From positions 15,810,001 through 15,874,000 of the forward strand of contig NC_065532.1 in NCBI RefSeq assembly GCF_020184175.1: DNA of 64,000 nucleotides. The letters run 5' to 3'. Origin of the DNA: Aphis gossypii (taxonomy: Eukaryota > Arthropoda > Insecta > Hemiptera > Aphididae). The notes under the pieces were generated by a model. The model was not told the origin of the DNA. It was given only the letters and a program-made list of their open reading frames with translations, and did no database searches. Below, piece by piece: positions 12,266 to 24,560 of the stretch (within the stretch, counting starts at the first letter, position 1; each line of letters starts with the position of its first letter). The translations under genes were made by a program, and so were the position numbers.

Positions 12266-14597
12266 GTGCGTAGATCATATGAAATATTATATGAATACTT
12301 CGGGGATCAGAAAATATATATTATAATGGGTAGGTACACGCATGCACGTGCTGCTCGTGTACCTACTCATGTTATATTATTAATTATTGAAAAATAGTTG
12401 TAATTGCAAATTGCAAATGATCTACATGATGTAATGCTATTAGTTTGGGAGATATAAATAGCATTAAGTTATTATTTGTGTTTAGGAAATAAATTATCTA
12501 CTTTTAAGTGTATGTTTTAGATACATGAATAATATATTATGTACCTACAAACTCAAATTAAATTTGAAATAGGTACATCAATTGTCGATAAATATTAATA
12601 CAAATAACTAAGGTATATTTAACATGATGTGAATGCTATTATCAAGGTGGGCATATTATGTTACGACTTGATGATCATTCAATGTATTATATATAGCATT
12701 AACGTTAAACTATGTCGGTAGCAAACAAAATGGTATACACAATAACTACATACTACATGGTGATGGATAATATTATTTAGCGGCTCCCCTAGTCAAGAAT
12801 AGGATATTTAAAAAAATCATACACGTGTACAGTAATAATTTATCATAAAGATTATGTAATAAAAACTTTCTTCTTTATAATCACGCCTTTATTAACATTT
12901 CAAGTATAATAGTAATTGAAATATATTATATTTTTATATACCAGTACCTATCCATATAATATAATGAAATAATCCACTTAAAAAGACGGAATTCACTATA
13001 AGAATATTTATAATAGAATTTGCACGATGATACATTGGTTGCGGTTACCTATGTTTATATTGAATTATAGGTAGATACATATAGGCTTTATAATACGCCG
13101 TATACCTCAATATCTATGTAGGTTAAAACATATATTGCGCGGATATGCGTAAAACATTATAAGTACATATTATTTCTACACATTATTTAGATCAGGTGTA
13201 GGTTCAATAAATAAAAAAAACCGCAAAAACATCAAACCAATATACGCGATATTGGTTTACTTAAATTGTTTATAGGGTTTTATGAAACGCATTATAAACG
13301 GCGAAAATTATATTATCGAATATTGATCGTAACATAATTATTATCGTAATATTACATCGTTACACGGCTAACATACACATTACACATTCGTATATTATAG
13401 GCGTACGCGTGTATGTATATTATAATATAGTTATATTGTGTGAACGAATTTGAAAATAAAACCGTCGGTGTGGTCTTCAAAGAATAAGTTAAAAATCTCA
13501 CTGTATCGTCCGATCGGTATCGATATAATATTATTATACGCACCTAATTAGACATTAATGCCCGTTTTCGTGACCACACGAGTGCCGAAAGAAATGAAAA
13601 ATACTATCTATACCTACAGGACGCGTTTGCCTTTCAAATCGATCGAAACCGGTTGCACTTAATTGGTCGGCAACGGTGTAAAAAGAAATACTTCAACGGT
13701 GTAATTTCAATGTACCTGTGTATATATATATATATAATATTTTCTTCAGAAAATAAGTCTATTATGACGCTATTTAATAATATTGTTTATAGTAATGGAA
13801 ACGAAAAATATGATATAATGTTACGCGTATATTATTATCGAGTGCTATGTAGAATCCTACACCAATGTATAATATTATAGGTGATATACATTATAAAAAC
13901 CGATGGCCAGATTTGCCGACGGTAATTTATTTATTTTTCGATATCGACGAGACGACGAATAACAATTATCGAATCAATTACAATCGATTAACAATATTTA
14001 ACCCCGAATCCGAGTAGCACAAGAGCATTCGTGTACCTATATTATAAAAGAGTATATTACCTACGTTCTCTTAGGAGTCAATGACACCTTCGTTTAAACA
14101 GTCTTGAAATAGTTTTGGGCAGTACCTATATGTACAAATGATTAGAAATAAATAACAATATAATGGTGCTCCCCCGTAACCACAAATCGATATGTTTAAT
14201 GACGTATAACGACTTTTCTGAAACAATATAACGATTAACCAAAAAACTTCATTTATAACATAATCAACCAATATTTGTATTGATCGATTTGAATTACTAT
14301 CAAAATAATTAAATTTAATGAATATATATGATATCTTCATTATTGCAACCATTGAATGAATAAATTAAATTGCCTGTACATGGTAGACAAATGCTTAATT
14401 GAAAAATTACGAAATTTGTCAATGCCTACATTATTTTTTGTTGAAATCGCAATCTATGTCGTATCTTCAGACGAGTAAGTATATTATAGGGATAAAAATC
14501 AAATACAATACATAATATAAAGTGTATTCATTATTTTCAATTTTGATATGTTTTACAAATAATTTAATTTTAAGAACTTTAGAATATGACACTGAGC

Positions 14598-14632
14598 ATG
14601 GGCGCCACGAGGGGGGTGCAAGGGGGTGCACT
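14598..14632. mobile_element. G-rich repeat fragment, possible hAT-like end
   Basis: CATGGGCGCCACGAGG is followed by two tandem copies of GGGGGTGCA, then AT-rich DNA. Its GC content is far above the surroundings. Similar GGGCGCCACGAGGGGG strings are typical of the ends of insect DNA elements in my memory, but I see no inverted partner. This may be a truncated insertion. Confidence 0.25.
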
Positions 14633-15229
14633 TTATACTTGAGTATTACTTTAATAGCTTACTTGATTAAAAATTTAGTGTAAATCGAATACCTAGGTAT
14701 ATTGATTTAATTTATTATTATAAATTCGCGATGTAAAAATGTGTGTAATGTGACATTTATTGAATAGAATGATTTAAAATACTATCCAGTACGCGTTTTA
14801 CCAAAAAACAAAAAATCAAAGAATCGGATAAATCATATAACATAATAATAATTATTCCTAATCGTCGTGCAATTCCTAATATTTATTGTATACGATAAAC
14901 CTTCACATTGTGATAGGTAATATACACAGTTGCAGGACATTTATATGGATAATTAAAATAACTAGGTAGCATATTATTATACTGAATACTTCGCAGTCGA
15001 TCGTAAGATTAACATCAAAATAATCCTGATTGAATATGGAATCTACGTAATAAATAACAACACACACACACACACACTCACTTATACGACTTTAACTAGT
15101 AATATTATATACGAGCATATATACGACTTTATACATTATTATACGTCTAATTTAATGTTTTATAATATTCATTAAAATTATATGATATATAATGTACCCA
15201 ATACAGCCTATATACACTATATATTATAT

Positions 15230-15560
15230 TCGACACGAAGCTTAGCTTATGGGTGTATGTATTTTATATTATAATAGACCGTTTGGAAAAAAAAAAGAAA
15301 AAAATATAATGTTTTCTAGACAACGAGCGACTGCAGCGGTCACCGCAGATTGCAGTTTAGTTTGTTCGCAAAATATATATCATAATATATTATATTATAC
15401 TACACCGCATACACCTATTCATATACATATATATATATATATATTAGTACTTACGTGTACGGCTACCGACGATGGCGTGTGTATAATAATAATATAATAT
15501 ATAATATATCTCGCGCCGGACCTCGACTCGTTTTTGCGCGTACACGCATTCTTTAGTTTA
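15230..15560. other. CpG-containing block 4 with (TA)n
   Basis: A GC-richer patch with CAGCGGTCACCGCAG near 15333-15347 (an inverted CGGT/ACCG pair), (TA)n at 15421-15445 and CGCGCCGGACC near 15512. An 82-codon plus frame (15249-15497) spans the TA repeat and is not gene-like. Confidence 0.35.
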
Positions 15561-17690
15561 TCACCCATAAAACACAACAGCCGTCCAGCTCTATTATAAT
15601 ATACGTCTCTTTCTTCTTATAATAATAATATGATGTATAATAACCAATAAAAATAATCTTTATTTTCACGCGCATTTAATAAAATACCTATCACGCGTAT
15701 ACATACATAATATACGTATATAATAATATGTCTTTCGTGCTTAAACGGACGCGTAATATAAATACGTATTATAATATATAAAGCATCGCATATACATATA
15801 GGTATACACACAATAATACACATTTACGCATTATTATATTAATAATTATAAATGCAACCCGTGTAACGTCGGCGTATTATAGTAGTCTGTGTACAGACTG
15901 TGTATATTCGCATATTTATACGTATATTATATTATGCACATTATATTATCCGAACGCTTTTTTTTTTATATATAAATATACCAATATATCAACCGCTAGT
16001 GTACATAAATCTTGCGGACTTAACAATATTATGATCACTATTATTATCGTTGTATCGCGGTGACGATTTTATAAATCTGCGCAATAATATCATGTTCGCG
16101 GTTTTAAACGAAAGTATATTATGATAAAGGTGTAGAACGAAGCATAATCAATGAGAAAATGGTCGTCTCGAAGAGGAAATTCTCGCACGTACCTACCTAT
16201 ATGTATTGTCATTTATATGTAGATGAATATCTACTCAAAGCATGCGCATTAAATCATTAAACCGTACGTTTATACGTATCTACCTAAGTGTTATCATCAC
16301 GCTCGCAATTAATTAAAAAGTTAATGTGTATAAAAAAAAAAAAAAAAATGATAAGCAATAATGTGATATACATTTGAAGTTAACCGGTTTTTCACGCACA
16401 TCAGTTAGGTACTCGGGAGCAATAGTTAAACATAATGTGTACGCATATATTATAATATATACCGACTGAAATAATAAATCAAACATAATAGGAATTACTA
16501 TTTAAAACTTCGTTTACGTTGTCTGCGGCTATATTTAATAATATATAGTATTAATAATAATAATATTAGCTATATATATAAAGGGCTTCCATTGAATTGA
16601 CCATCTCGCCGCAATATATATTATATTGTTATACTTTGCTGAAAATAAATTTCAATTAAACGCTCGGATGGACATATACGCGAACGTATATAGATTATCG
16701 TGATATACAATAATATGTATACCTAGATAGATGTAGGTATAATTAATTATCTCAACTAACAATAATTATATTATGCATATATTTCTCCAAAATGTACGGT
16801 ATGAAATTACCAGTTTTAATTATTTGAAAAGGTGAATTTCAGTATTTTGAGCACCTGAGTCAGCAGCAATCAGTTTATAATAATATAATGTACCTATATG
16901 ATTCAAGCTAAAGCCAATTAAACGCATTAACCGCATTTCCACATTAGACATGATAATTATTATTAATATAGGTACGTTTCATTTATAATTTATATTGTTA
17001 ACTTTGTTTCGATTTCACGAGAGATTTTATAATCACTTGTATGCTAAACATATCTGTTTTTTATTTCTGTGTAATTGGTAATGAAAAAACGACCATGAAG
17101 CATCTCAAATATGAATTTGAAGAAAACATTTTTTTGTCTTACAAATTACCTATACATCACAGCACATACGAAAAATCAAATTATTAAACACTAAATGAAA
17201 TGCAATAAAAACTATGTGTGCAATATGGACTCAATCCATATGCACTTACCATTATGCAGGCTTAACAAGAAAAGAAGAAGTGATAATGAACCACCTATGA
17301 GAATCGTTATTTTGTGTAAATAATTTATTTTGTCAAAAATCAAAATATCATATTGATAAACGGTAAATGACTAGGTATAACAAAAAAGTATGCGACTATA
17401 ATATATATTATCAACTATTGTTTTTGTATTTTTATTTGCTGTAAGAAATAAGAGCAATATAACTTATGAGGAAGTTATATTAAAGGTTCCAACTTTCTAA
17501 TTTTAAAAATATTTTTTAAAGTTTTTTCACGTGTAGGCATATTTACAATTCAATTTCATGAATTACTTTTAAACTTGACTATTATACTTTTTGTAATTTC
17601 TGCACTACCTACACGTATTGGTAAGGAAAATTTCTATACGATGGGTCTAAAGTAACGTTAGTTTGGCTCAGTGATGATGTGGAAATATTA
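15561..17690. other. AT-rich non-coding stretch
   Basis: No gene is seen. The content is alternating TA-rich and TAAT-rich DNA with many GTAGGTA/TACCTAC words. A small perfect inverted repeat, ATATGGA-CTCAA-TCCATAT, lies at about 17223-17241. Confidence 0.5.
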
Positions 17691-17702
17691 TTTTTATTAA
17701 TC

Positions 17703-17894
17703 AGTCTCACTTTAACCGAGTGATACCTATCCATGAGAGATACCCAATCTCTATGCTATTACACAGATACCGATCGCGGTATCTCTTCGAGTCGCTGGCT
17801 CCAACACCGTAAGTCGTAATATCAACGCCAGACCTTGATAGTTCTATCGGATGAGACAAGATTTTCGGCCAATTGAACCGTAATGAGTGAGACT
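17703..17894. mobile_element. Short repetitive element with AGTCTCACT termini
   Basis: The 192-bp segment begins AGTCTCACT (17703-17711) and ends AGTGAGACT (17886-17894), a perfect 9-bp terminal inverted repeat. The inward sequences, TTTAACCG and the complement CATTACGGTT, are loosely related. TTAA occurs just outside the left end (17697-17700) and overlaps the right end (17894-17897). GC content is clearly above the flanks. On the minus strand a stretch around TCTCATCCGAT and GTCTGGCG loosely recalls 5S rRNA (TCTCGTCCGAT...GTCGGGCG). A 5S-derived SINE is therefore an alternative to a MITE. The 64-codon minus frame inside it is probably incidental. Confidence 0.45.
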
Positions 17895-18157
17895 TAAACA
17901 AAAATTATGACTAATATTACTATAAATAATAGTGTCTACAATTCGTAAGTATTCCTATAAATAATAATAAATGAGTATTAAAAATATAATATTAGTACAC
18001 AGAAGTCATCATATTACACGCGCATACAACTCAGCCGAATAATTCTATTCTGATATTATAATGTACCTATTGATTATTGAGCGTTTGCGCTCATCTATAG
18101 TAGTTGTCGTGTACCAACGCGTTATATGCCTATTATACGATACACACTTGGGCATAT
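17895..18157. other. Spacer between two short elements
   Basis: AT-rich and non-coding. It separates the 17.7-kb element from the pogo-like element by about 260 bp. Confidence 0.5.
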
Positions 18158-18159
18158 TA

Positions 18160-18330
18160 CAGTGAAACTTGCATTTAACGAAATTTTCTATTCAACGTAT
18201 TATTTTTGAGAACCATGACCTTCATTGTTATAATCACGAGTTTAATTCTATTTAACGAATTCTTCGGTATAATACGAATTATTTTTTTTTCTTGTTCCCA
18301 ATGTGACTTCGTTAAATAGAAGTTTCACTG
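18160..18330. mobile_element. pogo/Tigger-type MITE, 171 bp
   Basis: The left end CAGTGAAACTTGCATTTAACG and the reverse complement of the right end, CAGTGAAACTTCTATTTAACG, agree at all but two of the first 21 positions. TA precedes the left end (18158-18159) and follows the right end (18331-18332), as expected for a Tc1/mariner-superfamily TA duplication. CAGTG(A/G)AAC...TAACGAA termini are typical of pogo/Tigger elements. Subterminal TTTAACGAA copies recur inside. There is no coding capacity, so this is a non-autonomous element. Confidence 0.85.
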
Positions 18331-18539
18331 TAATACTAATATACTATAGCGCAGTGCTGTTTGCGCTCTTGTGCACAGCATATCGTATTATATTATACAC
18401 GAGCATACACCTATATATACAGTGAGAGTGTGTGTTTTACGTTATTATTTCTTAAATCCGTCTGTGTGTACACGTAATAATATTATATTATTATTACGAT
18501 ACGGGTAAAGGTTATAATATTATATTATACCATTGTACG
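18331..18539. other. AT-rich spacer
   Basis: The spacer has TA- and TAA-type simple sequence and a short GTGAGAGTGTGTG patch. No gene or RNA is recognised. Confidence 0.5.
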
Positions 18540-18900
18540 GGACGTAATTATCGTGTTTCGATGCCGACGTCGACGGCGGAGACGAGTCTCGTCTAAAACG
18601 GTTTCGATGATAGCTGTCGCTGCGGCGGCGGCGGTATAACGCGGTCGCGCGCGAGCTCATTCGCGCGGGGAACGCGTTTCGGGACGCCCGAGGCGGTGTT
18701 TGGCGATCGCATTTATCCACAAAGAGCTGCGTCGGCGTCCGTAGCCTGTTATTTAGACGCGGACGAGCTGTAAATAATTATACGAGTTTTGCCGCCCGCG
18801 TGAGTGTGTTTGAGTATGACGACGATGTGCACGCACGCACACACACACACCGACTTATCTCTCCCACAGTCCCACCCTCCACGACCCCCCACCACAAGTC
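18540..18900. other. Strong CpG-rich block 5
   Basis: One of the most CpG-dense parts of the window. It has CGACGTCGACGGCGG near 18564-18578, CGGCGGCGGCGG near 18623, and a CGCGGTCGCGCGCGAG run near 18640. It passes into (CA)n at about 18831-18850 and a C-rich tract at 18863-18890. The 66-codon minus frame (18520-18720) is Arg/Ser-rich, as expected from random GC-rich DNA. A plus frame without ATG is open from about 18594 to 18771. CTCTCCCACAG at about 18859-18869 resembles a 3' splice site. The block could be a CpG-rich promoter or 5' exon. Confidence 0.5.
18863..18890 (-). other. Canonical G-quadruplex motif on minus strand
   Basis: On plus the tract is CCC-ACAGT-CCC-A-CCC-TCCACGA-CCCCCC. 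On minus this gives four G-runs of at least three with loops of 7, 1 and 5 bases, which meets the usual G3+N1-7 rule. It lies at the edge of a CpG-rich block. Confidence 0.7.
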
Positions 18901-20100
18901 TCCCGAGTGTGCATACCTATATCGTATAGTGCATATATGTGCTGTATTACGCCGGTAAATCGTATAATATTATGTATCGTGTGCATCGGCTTATTATGAC
19001 GTAATATATGCACAAAATATAATAAAATACCTATATATATATGCAAAATAATAGTGTTAGTATATTATACTGCAGTGATGTGTACTTTACGCGTATCGTG
19101 TGCACCGCGTACTTTGTACTTTGCATCCCAAAAACGATAGTGTTTATGTTTATTCTTACAGGTCGGTAAGTATAACGCATAGCGTATTATACATTATAAA
19201 ATTGCGTCCCCGAAACTCGTGGGTCGAAAGTTTTCTGTTGAATTTAATATACATATTATACTACATTATATTATATCGAATATATTCGCGAAGCAGTATT
19301 ATTCGTTCAAAATTCGACTCAATATTTTACTAGAGTCATCAAAATATAAGTAGGTAATAGCAGTATAATATATAAACGTTTTTAAGTCGTTTCAAAGCAA
19401 TGCCCTATAGACTTATGTGTTAACGAATATATTATAACATAAATATTGAAATATTTAAGAAACGGATTGAACAAAAAGAAAATATGACTATTTACATAAA
19501 AAATCAGATATTATATTACCAATTTTGCTTTGAAAATATTTAAAAAATTGTACACCTACTTTATTATATTGTTTATCTACTGCAACTACACGTTAAGTGG
19601 ACGTCGAGTTTCATACCTACCAGCTAGTTGTTTCTGCTCTAACTAACGTAGAACACTGCAGCTATTTTTCCGTTCAGAATAATCAATTTTACTCTGTTGC
19701 TTTGAATATGCATTGCCCCCTCCAGATATCCATGCTTGTTTATAATAATAATAATGTTATGTAATGAACATATAAAGTGTATTATTATTTTACTGACAAA
19801 AAATAAAAAAATCATATAATAATAGTATTTAAATTCAAATAGTATAGGTATGTACCTATGTGGCTATATGTCACATTATACAATATCATATGAATTTATC
19901 TTTCAAATATATCTTAATATCTATAGATTTGACCTTAGTCAATGTTAACATTATTGTAATATCTCTAACTATTATTTTGGTGTAATTATATATTATATGT
20001 TTTGTCAATATTTTTAGTACTTCTCAATGGAAAATAATATATTTATTTTATAACCACCCAAGTATCATAAATTGAACATTGCAGCAACTTATAAAGTAGG
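18901..20100. other. AT-rich non-coding stretch
   Basis: No gene is supported. Small frames of 63 and 77 codons (18855-19046 minus, 19100-19333 plus) have no recognisable domain. Confidence 0.5.
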
Positions 20101-20110
20101 TAAATAAAAG

Positions 20111-20134
20111 AGGACTACAGAGGACTACAGAGGA
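20111..20134. repeat. 10-bp tandem duplication
   Basis: AGGACTACAG is repeated twice in tandem, followed by AGGA. It is probably a small slippage duplication. Confidence 0.7.
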
Positions 20135-20699
20135 ATATATAATTATATTATTGTAACAGATTTTTTTAAGTAGGTACGTTTTCTGGAGCCTCTTAAAATT
20201 AAATCTATACGATAGTACGCTAATGATTATTTTAAGTATTAATTCTATGTGTATTGTCTTGTACTTTATCTGTGGGTTAAGGATTACTGGTTAATAAAAT
20301 TGAAGATAATAATAATAGTACGGGTTATACACAAAAAAAAACTTATATAATATTATAATATGAGATCCCCTTGAAAAATTATAGATGTCGACGGGTTTTT
20401 AATAACACGCACAATCTATATAATGGGTACTGCTATAATAATATACGTATAGGTATTAAAACTGTTACAAGTATACCTATATATTTATTTAAATATTTAT
20501 TTTTCATTGTTGCTATCGTAATTATTAAACCCACAAGGATATTATGAGAAGAATTGTCTATACATAATAATCATGATACGTATTACGTATGCAAGTGTGT
20601 ATAATATATATATATGTACATGAGGTTTAAAGAATAGTATATAATATAATACTATATAGTAGATATAGTATTTTAACACGTCTAATTGATTAGTTAAAT

Positions 20700-20857
20700 T
20701 GATTTAATAAAAGGTCACTCGGCAACGCCCTTCTGTCTCAACTGTCATTTATAAAATGGTACAAAATATTCTGAATGGCGCTACTATTGCTTTCCCGACT
20801 TGTCTGCAGGACGTAATTACTTTCAAACCTAAATCAAACATAAAATATTTAATTACG
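20700..20857 (+). promoter_or_regulatory. Speculative core promoter plus short first exon
   Basis: A TATA-like TTAATAAAAGG (20704-20714) lies about 31 bp before an initiator-like TCTCAACT (A at 20740). An ATG at 20756 opens a frame beginning Met-Val-Gln-Asn. After exactly 34 codons an ACG|GTATGT donor-like site occurs (GT at 20858-20859). The frame continues to a stop at 20939-20941 if unspliced. The encoded peptide matches nothing I know. The spacing is attractive, but each signal is weak and common in AT-rich DNA. Confidence 0.12.
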
Positions 20858-20941
20858 GTATGTATCTTGTTTGTATTATTGTGTAGTTGTGTTACACACT
20901 ATACTAACAGCTTTAATATTGTAAAAATGATTACAGTTTAA

Positions 20942-23055
20942 ATGCGAATTATTGTTAAAAAGCTAAAGGCAGGTACAAACACTACAATATTATCATGTCG
21001 AACATAATATACAATATAATATGTAATATATGTAAGTATAGGTACTTCCGAAATTGCTTGTGTGCGGATATCATTATATTAATTATTATCGTTTCATATT
21101 TTATAACTATTAAACTATTAATTATACACCTATTAGTATATAATATTATTAAGAATGAAAGTTGTTAATTTCGCTTGAAAACAGAACAGTAAATTATAAT
21201 AATAATTAACGGTGAGCGCATAATATATTCGCCGCAAGTTGGCAAAAGTCACCTTGTAATATTAATTATTTTTTAACATCTCAATAAGTTATTATATTAT
21301 TATATTACCTACGTATATATTATACACTGTGGTACACAGTTATTAATTATTATAGGTACATAATATGACGTGTACAAAAATGTGGGTTAGGTTACCTGAT
21401 ATATGAGTTTATAAATTTACATTTTGAAGACTTACAAAATATGTCTATATAGAAATTCCGTTTTCATAAACTGTAGCAAAATTCGGTATTTCAACATGGT
21501 GTATCGTAAAACGAAAAAAATAATGAGAAAATTGTTGCATAAAAAATGTTGTTAAATAAATATAATATACGAAGCCTAAACAACTGATCGGCATCGCGTT
21601 TATTCATTCATAAAATATAATATAAAGCATTATATCATTATATTATATATGAATAAGGTATGCACTTCCATTCTGATTGGTTTTCCGACAGAGCCTATCC
21701 CCATTTTCTAATGCAGTATTATACTATACGCAGGTACGTATATTATATAGTGACTCGTCTATTATAATATTATGTTCTATAACACTCGGCTGTCACGGTA
21801 AATAATCGATCTTATAAATACCCGTCATTTGTCAATAATTATTATTGTTTACCCCGCGCGATAAGACTACCTATAGGTATAATATATAACCGACAAAGTT
21901 TCGGCATTATAAACGTTGCATCGCCGTGAATAAGAATCTAATCGAATTTTAATTTATTCATTGATACAAACCGTTCGTTTGATGGAAGTGTTGCCGTTAG
22001 GTATATAATATACAATATATTGTGTAGTATATAGCAGTACTATGCGTGCTATGTAAGATCACATTTACAGGCACAATTTTACTTATATACATATAATATT
22101 TTATAAATTTATAGTACACACATCATACTCATAATGGGCATTATATATACATAATACATACATATTATTATAGTTGATAATATATTAGGTTCACACCTAC
22201 GACATATTATATTATCGTATATTATGTTTAATTAAACCAATACAATTTTTAATTTTTAATTTACATAGGTATTTATATTAGAATAATATACTTTTATCTA
22301 TTAGGTATTTAAATTTAACACTATTATATATACCTCTAAGATTAATGTTTTTATACACTGCATTTTTCTTCAAAACGGAAAAAAATATTTCATCGGAAAC
22401 ACAACTTATAAACCTATAAAACTATATTAAGCTATATCAGCTATGTATATTTGTTAAACTCAATCCCGACAACCTATAGGTAATAGTATTCTGAGATATA
22501 TTTGGTAATCAATGTGTTAAAATAATTCTTCACTGTTTTCACATATGATTCCAAAACATTCTGTTCGCTATCAGCCTTTAACTCGATCAATGGTTAACTT
22601 TCAATAAATAATAAATATTAATTAATAATTACCTTTTACTGCCATTAATCTTTTTTTCATAATTACGTTTTTTCTTTCATTTTGTTAAACTCTTGTTTAA
22701 TAATATATGGGTACTTGGTATACCACGGTATACTATGTATTTATGGTACTTACACTGTCAGCATCATTAGATTTCTTATCCTCACCTTACTTAAACATTT
22801 ATAAGAGTAGGCACACATTTTTATTTTGTTTAAATTATATTATTTACCTCAGAATAATGGATTTTCTCTTAACTTCGCAATCTTTGTTAATTGGGATCTA
22901 TAATAGCTTAAACATTCAGTTTTATAAGACACTCTCATGCAGAAACACCATAAGGTATCTATCGATACAAATAATTAGTATATTGAAATCAATTCTTTCT
23001 AAGATTAGCGCGTTTAAACATACCAATTATCTTCTATAGCTATATAATATTATAA
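20942..23055. other. AT-rich non-coding stretch
   Basis: No gene is supported. A 110-codon plus frame (22707-23039) is Leu/Ile/Ser/Tyr-rich, has no recognisable motif and ends just before a transposon. I treat it as chance, or as unidentifiable relic sequence. Confidence 0.5.
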
Positions 23056-23059
23056 TATA

Positions 23060-23379
23060 CAGTAGAACTCTGCTGCAGATTGTCCGAACGCCAATCAACC
23101 GGACGAGAAAAAAACAGAAAACTGAAAAAGTCGGCTTTTTTAGTTTAAAATATGTCACATATCACAATTAAAGCTTATTTTGTTTCAGTCAAATATTTTA
23201 ATAAAATAATTTGTTTATGTTTACGAATTTTAAATTACATTACACGCATATTAACAATAAATACATATTCATATAACTATAATATAACCTTTGATATGTC
23301 ATATGTCAATCATCCGGATATTTACTTATCCGGACCACCCTTGACATTAATTAGTCCGGATAATCGGAGTTCCACACTG
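23060..23379. mobile_element. pogo/Tigger-type MITE, 320 bp
   Basis: The left end runs CAGTAGAACTC, then ATTGTCCGAAC. The right end, read as its complement, runs CAGTGTGGAACTCCG, then ATTATCCGGAC. TA flanks both sides (23058-23059 and 23380-23381). The CAGTGGAAC...GATTATCCGGAC terminus is characteristic of the Tigger/pogo branch of Tc1/mariner. Extra ATCCGGA copies lie inside near the right end. The 79-codon plus frame (23152-23391) largely translates the terminus and is not a transposase. The arms differ by small indels, so the copy is old. Confidence 0.85.
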
Positions 23380-23381
23380 TA

Positions 23382-23559
23382 CCTACAATAAATTTAAATG
23401 ATTGTGATGCGATATCAAATAGTTTTTCATATGATTATATAATAAATATTGAAAATATTAAGTTGGAACGTACCTATATAATTCAAAGGACTGCAGCGTG
23501 TGATGTTATTATATTTATATACGAGCGTCATATCTGTGGTAGGTATCTAGACGACGAGG
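23382..23559. other. AT-rich spacer
   Basis: Non-coding spacer between the MITE and the following CpG-containing block. Confidence 0.5.
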
Positions 23560-24130
23560 GACGATAATTTGTCGGTGGATATTTGCATCGTCGACGATTC
23601 GCCAATCCGTTTTTGAATATAGGGGAGGACGGACCGGAAAAAATACAACTCCTCCCGGTGCACATAATATTACGTATACATATATACAAATCTAACTACG
23701 GTAGCGCCGAGTCGTATATATATACACGGAAGCTTCGAATTTCTATATAATACATAATAATACATATATATAAGTATACACACGTATACATATAATATGG
23801 CGGTTATAGTATGTATACGCGGTAGTCGGTCGTAAATAATAACGCGCCGCATCCCTCGGCCGACGGGTAGTCGTATTATATACACATATATATATTATAT
23901 ATACGACGTATGATACGATATTACGTAATTTCACGCACCCTTTCACACGAGCCAGACCCCGACGCCGCGACCGCTATAATATATAATATATTTTACCGCT
24001 ACCGTGGTACATATCATATTATAGCGCCGCCCCGCCGACGATCTGCTCTGCAGAGCGGATTGCGGTAAAATAAATCGCAAGCGACCGTAATATATATACG
24101 ACACTCGCGTTGTGTATACGCGTGTCTTTA
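23560..24130. other. CpG-containing block 6
   Basis: A GC-richer patch with CATCGTCGACGATTCG near 23587, CGCGCCGCATCCCTCGGCCGACGGG near 23842-23866 and CGCCGCCCCGCCGACG near 24025-24040. TA-rich tracts are interleaved. Overlapping 67- to 71-codon minus frames exist but are Tyr/Ile/Arg mixtures without a motif. The 24025-24065 part (GCCGCCCCGCCGACG, CTGCTCTGCAGAGCGG) holds a small CTCTGCAGAG palindrome. Confidence 0.4.
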
Positions 24131-24460
24131 TATAGTATTGTACATAAATATATATATATAATATATAATATTATGACGTATAATAATAATAATTGTAATG
24201 CTTATAAATGTGTGTGTGTATGTGTGTGCGACGGCAACGAGTAACGACTTGCGTATAATAATAATAATAAATAAAAGTACTAACGCCACTACAATATATA
24301 TACATATACGTTATAATAATAATAATAATATATAATATTATTATACACGTTGCGAGTATATAATACAATATATATATACACTTGTGTTTTTGCTATACGA
24401 TTATTTTCGAGCGCACTAACCCGTGCGAATATAAATCAGAGACAACTTTTTTCTCCTTTT
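24131..24460. repeat. Cluster of TA and TAA/AAT simple repeats
   Basis: Several runs of ATAATAATA and (TA)n are separated by short (TG)n at about 24210-24228. The 65-codon minus frame across it is a string of Tyr and Ile codons from these repeats. Confidence 0.8.
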
Positions 24461-24560
24461 TTTCATTCCCCGACCGGAGTAAGGGGGATTTTAGGAGGGA
24501 GGTCTGGAAACTCTAGGATATGAGTTTGACAACAGTGGGAGGGGGTTACAAAGAGGGATA
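24461..24560. other. G-rich purine patch
   Basis: The plus strand carries GGAGTAAGGGGG, GGAGGGAGG and GTGGGAGGGGG within about 70 bp, in otherwise AT-rich DNA. The loops are too long for a standard G-quadruplex. The 66-codon minus frame across it ends in Pro-rich residues and is unrecognised. Confidence 0.45.

Larger units (their letters stand above)
11096..15230. other. AT-rich non-coding stretch
   Basis: No gene is supported. Visible features are a perfect 16-bp GGTATACC palindrome at 11980-11995, a (TA)n run at about 12229-12265, a G-rich repeat fragment at 14598-14632 (separate entry) and (CA)n at about 15060-15077. Frames of 63 to 93 codons (13352-13543 minus, 13653-13880 plus, 14071-14352 minus) are Tyr/Ile-rich and unrecognised. 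Confidence 0.5.

Noticed and set aside
22707..23039. 110-codon plus frame
   Set aside because: Hydrophobic and Ser/Leu/Ile-rich as expected from AT-rich DNA, with no motif and no splice or promoter support.
24481..24547. G-quadruplex in the G-rich purine patch
   Set aside because: Four G-runs of at least three exist, but the spacing between the second and third runs is far beyond seven bases.
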